From assembly GCA_937920085.1 (NCBI GenBank), contig CALETE010000055.1:1-9195 (forward strand): DNA of 9,195 nt, written 5' to 3'. Shown piece by piece: positions 5,344-9,195 of this stretch. Below the pieces are notes generated by a model, which had not been told where the DNA came from, searched no databases, and saw only the letters and a list, made by a program, of their open reading frames with translations. Every line of letters begins with the position of its first letter. The first letter of the stretch is position 1. The stretch comes from an uncultured Alphaproteobacteria bacterium. Lineage in GTDB: Bacteria; Pseudomonadota; Alphaproteobacteria; Caulobacterales; Caulobacteraceae. Position numbers and translations under genes: made by a program.

Positions 5344-6077
5344 TAGTTCTCCGCCGGAGCCGCCTGTCGCCACGCCAAAACGAACTGCCTCAGTTCGTCG
5401 AGCGTTCCGATCAAGCGGATGCCTCCTGGCGGAAGGCCAAGGATCCGATCCATGATGGCCTGCTCCGCGCAGAACCGCGCATAGAGCTTGTTGGCGACGG
5501 CTTCGGGGTCTCGGTCTGCCATCCCGAGGAGATCGTCCATCATTCGCCGGCGTCCATAACCCATCCAGAGCAACGCGTCGGCCATTGCATCCGGGGCTCC
5601 CTCGCCAATAGTCCCTTCGGACTGGCCCTCTGCGATCAGAGAAGCAATGGCTGGGGACAGCACCGCGAAGGTCGCCTCGATGGTTCTAGCTGTCAGCGTG
5701 TCTTCGTCGCGCCGCAGGGCCGCTTCGAAGGTCTGCCGGAGTTGGCCCATATGTTCCAGCTTCCAATCTCGTCCCATGGCCAGCAGCCGGTTCAACCGGG
5801 TCAGGGCATCGAGGCTTTCGTCAGCCTTGAGCCGCTCGAAATAGCCAAGCGCCACGTTTGCGGCGCGGGCGACGATGGCCTCTAGCAAATCCTCTTTGGC
5901 CTTGAAGTGGTGGTAGAACGCTCCCTTTGACACGCCCGCCGCGCTAATCACGTCAGCAATCGTCGTGGCTCCGTATCCCTTCGTCTGAAACAGCCTTTCC
6001 GCAATGTCGACGAATTCGGCGCGCCGCAGATCGGGCGACTTGACAGTTCGGATCTTGCGAGGCGGCGCCACTTCCAT
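5343..6077 (-). CDS. TetR/AcrR-family transcriptional repressor, divergent from the P450
   Basis: 244 residues from ATG 6077 with AAGGA 7 nt upstream. The N-terminal HTH is textbook: IAERLFQTKGYGATTIADVI then SAAGVSKGAFYHHFKAKEDL (residues about 25-65). The remaining 180 residues form the helical ligand-binding and dimer domain, which is not diagnostic of a ligand. A basic arm (PPRKIRTVKSPDLRR) precedes the HTH. The gene is divergent from the P450, with 96 bp between. A perfect 7-bp dyad of the GGTCGGT type known for TetR-family operators sits in that gap, so repression of the P450 and probably of itself is expected. The length is slightly above the family's usual 190-230. Confidence 0.93.
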   Translation of the reverse strand: MEVAPPRKIRTVKSPDLRRAEFVDIAERLFQTKGYGATTIADVISAAGVSKGAFYHHFKAKEDLLEAIVARAANVALGYFERLKADESLDALTRLNRLLAMGRDWKLEHMGQLRQTFEAALRRDEDTLTARTIEATFAVLSPAIASLIAEGQSEGTIGEGAPDAMADALLWMGYGRRRMMDDLLGMADRDPEAVANKLYARFCAEQAIMDRILGLPPGGIRLIGTLDELRQFVLAWRQAAPAEN

Positions 6078-6087
6078 TCCAAAATCC

Positions 6088-6116
6088 TTTACAGACCGAC
6101 CGCCGGTCGGTTAATT
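6088..6116 (+). promoter_or_regulatory. P450 promoter with operator-filled spacer
   Basis: TTTACA (6088-6093) and TTAATT (6111-6116) are separated by exactly 17 bp on the plus strand. The TetR-type dyad fills this spacer, so bound repressor would block RNA polymerase directly. A start near 6123 would leave a leader of about 50 nt before the P450 ATG. Confidence 0.6.
6095..6111. promoter_or_regulatory. TetR-family operator
   Basis: ACCGACC-GCC-GGTCGGT is a perfect 7-bp inverted repeat with a 3-bp centre, between the divergent tetR and P450 starts. Its size and sequence style fit a TetR dimer site. It lies 18 bp upstream of the tetR ATG, so it can also block tetR transcription. Confidence 0.8.
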
Positions 6117-6123
6117 TGCCCGA

Positions 6124-6139
6124 CGCCTTTTTGAAGGCG
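6124..6139 (+). other. Small hairpin in the P450 5' leader
   Basis: CGCCTT (6124-6129) pairs with AAGGCG (6134-6139) around TTTG. It falls at the predicted 5' end of the P450 transcript, upstream of the ribosome site, so it may stabilise the mRNA. It is not followed by a U-tract. Confidence 0.35.
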
Positions 6140-6173
6140 AAGCATAGCAAGTTCAAGCCCAAGGATCAGCGTC

Positions 6174-7448
6174 ATGCCCGTGGAAGTGCTCGATGGCGAG
6201 CCTCGCAGTGAAGGTTCTCCCCAAACGACCATTCTAACAATCGACCTTAGATCAAAGGCCTTTCACGACCGCCCGACGCGAGCATTCGCTGAGATGCGGG
6301 CCGACGGACCGATCGTGCGCATGAAAATGCCGTTGCTAGGTAAAGTATGGGCGGCAACCACATACGCCTCCTGCGAGGCCATCCTGAAGGCGAACGACCT
6401 GTTCGTCATGGAGGGCCGTCACGCGGGGAAGCGCGGTGCTGCTGGCTTCCAAATGTGGCTGCCGGAGACATTGCGCCTCCTGCTCGACAGCATGTTGATG
6501 AAGGACGAGCCCGAACATCGTCGGCTGCGCAAGCTGGTGGATCACGCTTTCGGCCGGCGAAACATTCTTGCGATGCGAGCGGATATTGACGCGCTGGCGG
6601 ATCGGATCATCGATGAGTTCAAGGGCGACGTGGTCGATCTGATCCCGGCGCTGTGCCGTCGTCTTCCGACCGATGTCATCAGCGACCTGCTGGGCATACC
6701 CCATGCCGACCGCGCACAATTTGGGCGATGGGCGATGGCCTTCTCGACGGTTCGTGGCGCGTTCGATCTGCCTAGGCTCTTCACCAATATTCGTCGGATG
6801 GCCGGTTACCTGCGTGGCGAGATCGAATCGTGCCGTCGCGCGAGGAAACCTGGTCTGATCAGCGAACTGGTCGCCGCCGAACACGAAGGCGAGCAGCTAA
6901 ATGAGAACGAGCTGCTTGCGATGGTCTTCCTACTCATGACCGCTGGCTTCGAAACGACCAATACGCTGATCGGCGACAGCATCCTGGAACTGGATCGTCA
7001 CCCGGATCAGAAGGCATGGCTTCTCGCCGATCCCGCTGCGCGCATGGAGCGCGCGATCGAAGAACTGGCGCGTTTCAACTCACCGCTACAGGCGACCAAG
7101 CCACGGTTCGTGGCGCAGGATCATGAGTTCTTCGGGCGTCGCCTGAAGCGGGGCGATGTAATCATCCCGATCCTCGGGGCGGCAAACCACGATGCGGCGA
7201 TCTTTGACAACCCGGAAACGCTCAGTTTGGATCGGTTTCCCAATCCCCATCTGGTCTTCAGCACGGGCGTCCACTTCTGTCTGGGCCTGCAGCTTGCGCG
7301 CCTCGAAACGCAGTGTGCGCTTTCCCGGCTTTATGCCCGATACCCGGATCTGAAGATCATCAACTCTGACAGACCGGACTGGACCGAGCGGCTCCTCGTC
7401 CACGGTCTACGCTCGCTTCCGGCAAGGCTCGGTCGACAGGTGGAATAA
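6174..7448 (+). CDS. Cytochrome P450 (bacterial class I type)
   Basis: A complete 424-residue soluble P450 with no membrane anchor. ATG 6174 has AAGGA 8 nt upstream. All family landmarks are present. The C-helix region is EPEHRRLRKLV (about 113-122). The I-helix oxygen-activation motif is AGFETT (257-262). The K-helix is E297-L-A-R300. The heme loop is FSTGVHFCLGLQLARLE (362-378), with C369 as the heme ligand. Such enzymes hydroxylate or otherwise oxidise small hydrophobic molecules, with electrons from a ferredoxin and reductase. No ferredoxin or reductase gene is in the window, so partners must be encoded elsewhere. The substrate cannot be read from sequence; overall it resembles CYP107-like proteins. 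Control is probably by the divergent TetR repressor, with the substrate or a relative as inducer. It is intact with no sign of decay. Confidence 0.96.
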   Translation: MPVEVLDGEPRSEGSPQTTILTIDLRSKAFHDRPTRAFAEMRADGPIVRMKMPLLGKVWAATTYASCEAILKANDLFVMEGRHAGKRGAAGFQMWLPETLRLLLDSMLMKDEPEHRRLRKLVDHAFGRRNILAMRADIDALADRIIDEFKGDVVDLIPALCRRLPTDVISDLLGIPHADRAQFGRWAMAFSTVRGAFDLPRLFTNIRRMAGYLRGEIESCRRARKPGLISELVAAEHEGEQLNENELLAMVFLLMTAGFETTNTLIGDSILELDRHPDQKAWLLADPAARMERAIEELARFNSPLQATKPRFVAQDHEFFGRRLKRGDVIIPILGAANHDAAIFDNPETLSLDRFPNPHLVFSTGVHFCLGLQLARLETQCALSRLYARYPDLKIINSDRPDWTERLLVHGLRSLPARLGRQVE

Positions 7449-7660
7449 GGGCTGATCTGAGCGTCCGCTTTGGGTCGATTCTGATCATTGGCTCCAGGCC
7501 CCTTAGCGGACCTTCGCCGAGCGGTCCAAGAGGCGACTCCGATGTCAAGCTTTGTCCACTATCAGCGACAGCCGAGGCGTGACCTTAAGGCGAAACCTAA
7601 AGCGCGAGGGGCAAAAAGTGCATGTGTAATTTGCGTTTCGGCGCGAGGCGGGCGTCTCGT

Positions 7661-7686
7661 GCATAGAAGACGGCGTTTTCCTATGC
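7661..7686. repeat. Long imperfect hairpin upstream of fic
   Basis: GCATAGAAGAC (7661-7671) pairs with GTTTTCCTATGC (7675-7686) over 11 pairs with one bulged C, one G-U pair and a 3-nt loop. No U-tract follows, so it is not a classical terminator. It may be a protein site, a processed RNA end, or a relic of a mobile insertion. Confidence 0.4.
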
Positions 7687-7708
7687 GCATCCGGCAGACA
7701 TGTCGGCT

Positions 7709-7746
7709 TTGACAATGAAGGTATACACGTTTGAAAATCATGTATA
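7709..7746 (+). promoter_or_regulatory. Probable fic promoter with operator-like dyad
   Basis: A consensus TTGACA is at 7709-7714; 17 bp later is TGAAAA, a weak -10. TATACACG (7722-7729) and CATGTATA (7739-7746) form a 7-of-8 inverted repeat with a 9-nt centre, overlapping that -10. A second perfect palindrome, ATTAGCTAAT, is at 7750-7759. The Fic protein carries a winged helix and could bind here. Confidence 0.45.
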
Positions 7747-7780
7747 GGAATTAGCTAATATCTATGCATATGGAAGCGCC

Positions 7781-8872
7781 ATGGGCCCGTCCCAAGCCTA
7801 CGCCCCAAAACTTCTGCCGCTCAGCGTGGACCTGGAGACGCGGGCTGTCCTGAAGAAGCTGACCACAGCCCACCGGGCGCTCGCGGAGCTGAAGGGGGCG
7901 GCAGGCCTGGTCCCGAACGAGGCGATCCTCATCAACACGCTGTCGCTTCAGGAGGCTCAGGACAGCTCTGCGATCGAGAACATCATAACGACCCAGGATG
8001 ACCTCTATCGCAGCGACGCTGTGGCGAACCGCTTCGCCAGCCTCGCCGCCAAAGAGGTCTACAATTACGTCCTGGCGCTGCGGGAGGGCTTCCAGACTGT
8101 TCGGAAGACGGGCCTGATCACCAACCAGGACATCCTCGCGATCCAAGCCACCCTGGAGGAGAACCAGGCCGGGTTTCGAAAGCTTCCAGGGACAGCCTTG
8201 AAGAACGACCGCACAGGCGAAGTCGTTTTCACACCGCCTCAGTCCTATGATGAGATCGTGTCGCTCATGACTAATCTAGAGCGCTTCGTAAACGATCCAG
8301 AGATGACCGACCTCGACCCGCTTGTTCGGATGGCTGTCATCCATCACCAGTTCGAGACCATCCATCCGTTCTACGACGGTAATGGCAGGACAGGCCGAAT
8401 CCTCAACATTCTCTACCTCGTCAAGGAGGGGTTGCTCGAAACGCCGGTCCTCTACCTCTCCCGCTATATCAACCAGAACAAGACCGACTATTACCGCCTT
8501 CTCCAGGAGGTCCGCACCGACAATGCCTGGGAGGAGTGGGTGCTCTACCTGCTCGATGGCGTAGAGCAAATGGCCGGGCAAACGACCCGGCTTGTGCATC
8601 GCATCCGCGACCTAATGTTGGAGCACAAGGCCCGGATCCGCAGCGAGCTTCCCCGCATCTACAGCCAGGACCTGCTGAACAACATCTTCAGCCACCCCTA
8701 TAGCAAGATCGCCTTCGTCGAGCGGGACCTGGCCGTCAGCCGCATCACCGCAACCCGATATCTCGACGAGCTCGCCCGCATTGGGATCATGCGAAAGGTC
8801 AGGCTTGGGCGCGACAACTACTACATGAACACGGCTCTGCTCGCACTGCTAGGAAACATCCAGACCGTCTGA
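7781..8872 (+). CDS. Fic-domain protein AMP-transferase, class II, with C-terminal winged helix
   Basis: 363 residues, intact. The Fic core motif HPFYDGNGRTGR is at 195-206, with catalytic H195 and the metal and phosphate residues D199, N201, R203 and R206 all present. An N-terminal inhibitory motif SSAIEN (S62 to E66-N67) fits (S/T)xxxE(G/N). That places it in class II, where the inhibitory helix is part of the same protein and its Glu blocks productive ATP binding. The N-terminus matches the Fic_N style seen in Shewanella SoFic-like proteins. Residues about 300-355 (KIAFVERDLAVSRITATRYL and onward) form a winged HTH. Known members transfer AMP from ATP to hydroxyl side chains, including their own; targets here are unknown. 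The ATG has GGAAG only 4 nt upstream. The gene stands alone, with no antitoxin needed. It may be a stress regulator, a toxin-like maintenance gene or host cargo. Confidence 0.94.
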   Translation: MGPSQAYAPKLLPLSVDLETRAVLKKLTTAHRALAELKGAAGLVPNEAILINTLSLQEAQDSSAIENIITTQDDLYRSDAVANRFASLAAKEVYNYVLALREGFQTVRKTGLITNQDILAIQATLEENQAGFRKLPGTALKNDRTGEVVFTPPQSYDEIVSLMTNLERFVNDPEMTDLDPLVRMAVIHHQFETIHPFYDGNGRTGRILNILYLVKEGLLETPVLYLSRYINQNKTDYYRLLQEVRTDNAWEEWVLYLLDGVEQMAGQTTRLVHRIRDLMLEHKARIRSELPRIYSQDLLNNIFSHPYSKIAFVERDLAVSRITATRYLDELARIGIMRKVRLGRDNYYMNTALLALLGNIQTV

Positions 8873-9008
8873 CATGTTCACAGTCTTTCTTATCGCTAGA
8901 AATATGGTGAGTAGGGGCCGATGATCGCTGTGAAGGTCTAATAGGGTAGGTTGCCAAGGCCAACAGGGTGACTTTAAGTAGATTTTGTGTGCTCGGGGGG
9001 ATTGGAAG
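8873..9008. other. Spacer after fic
   Basis: 136 bp with no gene or clear terminator. A G-run at about 8995-9000 could serve as a ribosome-binding site for the following frame. Confidence 0.35.
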
Positions 9009-9195
9009 ATGAACGCCGCCATTTCGTTGATCTTGGCTATCGCCGCCATGGGGTACGCTGTCTATGCCCTCGAGGTTCGGAGAACTAAGGGGCGTGCATT
9101 CAACGCTCAGGTGCCAGCGACAGTATTTTCGCTGCTTATGGCGGCCCGCCTGGCAGCTAAGACGATCGGTTATGGTGATTGGCTATTCCTGGCGG
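9009..9195 (+). CDS. Small predicted membrane protein, 5' end only
   Basis: ATG at 9009 opens a frame of 62 codons that continues off the window. It reads MNAAISLILAIAAMGYAVYA, a hydrophobic segment, then a charged turn EVRRTKGRAFNAQ, then a second hydrophobic stretch PATVFSLLMAARLAAKTIGYG. This suggests two short transmembrane helices with a positively charged loop between. A purine-rich GGAAG abuts the ATG and a G-run lies 8 nt upstream. I do not recognise a family. Confidence 0.55.
   Translation, partial: MNAAISLILAIAAMGYAVYALEVRRTKGRAFNAQVPATVFSLLMAARLAAKTIGYGDWLFLA

Larger units (their letters stand above)
7449..7780. other. 332-bp spacer between P450 and fic
   Basis: No convincing gene is present. 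It contains GGACC (7508-7512) paired with GGTCC (7523-7527), about 60 bp after the P450 stop. A long hairpin lies at 7661-7686 and the fic upstream dyad at 7722-7746. The last 80 bp are notably AT-rich compared with the flanking genes, consistent with a promoter region. Confidence 0.5.

Noticed and set aside
7488..7712. 74-residue plus-strand frame between P450 and fic
   Set aside because: It starts with TTG, has no ribosome site, is Arg-rich, and runs through the hairpin and promoter region.
8849..9049. 66-residue minus-strand frame
   Set aside because: It overlaps the fic end and the start of the membrane frame, with no domain and no supported start.
1..9195. tRNA, rRNA, CRISPR array, transposase or integrase
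   Set aside because: I looked for cloverleaf arms, regular short repeats with spacers, and DDE or tyrosine/serine recombinase motifs, and found none.

Overview
The window looks like the backbone of a mobilizable or conjugative plasmid (or a plasmid-like integrative element) from a GC-rich alphaproteobacterium. Caulobacterales or Sphingomonadales is an inference from protein style; there is no rRNA or other taxonomic anchor. Everything from base 1 to 6077 is read on the minus strand. Bases 6174 to the end are read on the plus strand.

Transfer block (1-2475, minus). Read 5'->3' on its own strand it holds a ribbon-helix-helix protein (2322-1852), a type IV coupling-protein-like membrane protein (1850-60), and the first 22 codons of a MobF-type relaxase (67-1), which runs off the window edge. 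The three genes are tightly coupled: 1 nt gap, then an 8 nt overlap. The order matches trwA-trwB-trwC of plasmid R388. In the spacer before the first gene, on the plus strand, GTGCGTGGTGTCT closely resembles the R388 nic region, so this spacer is the best candidate oriT. The coupling-protein homologue has lost both recognisable Walker motifs although its frame is intact.

Maintenance block (2476-5019, minus). A winged-helix replication initiator (4605-3571) is followed by a ParA ATPase (3482-2751) and a small ribbon-helix-helix partner (2754-2476) with a GTGA stop/start overlap. In the middle of the initiator gene are direct iteron-like repeats plus one inverted copy that forms a near-perfect 16-bp dyad. 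This suggests an origin embedded in the rep gene, as in phage lambda O. Upstream lies a 67-residue AlpA/excisionase-type HTH protein (5019-4816), preceded by a dense cluster of palindromes.

Cargo (5343-9195). A TetR-family repressor (minus) and a complete cytochrome P450 (plus) are divergent. A perfect TetR-type dyad fills the 17-bp spacer of the P450 promoter, so the P450 is very probably repressed by its neighbour and induced by a small ligand. A class II Fic AMP-transferase with a C-terminal winged helix follows, with its own dyad-containing upstream region. The window ends in the start of a small predicted membrane protein. No tRNA, rRNA, CRISPR array, integrase or insertion sequence was seen.
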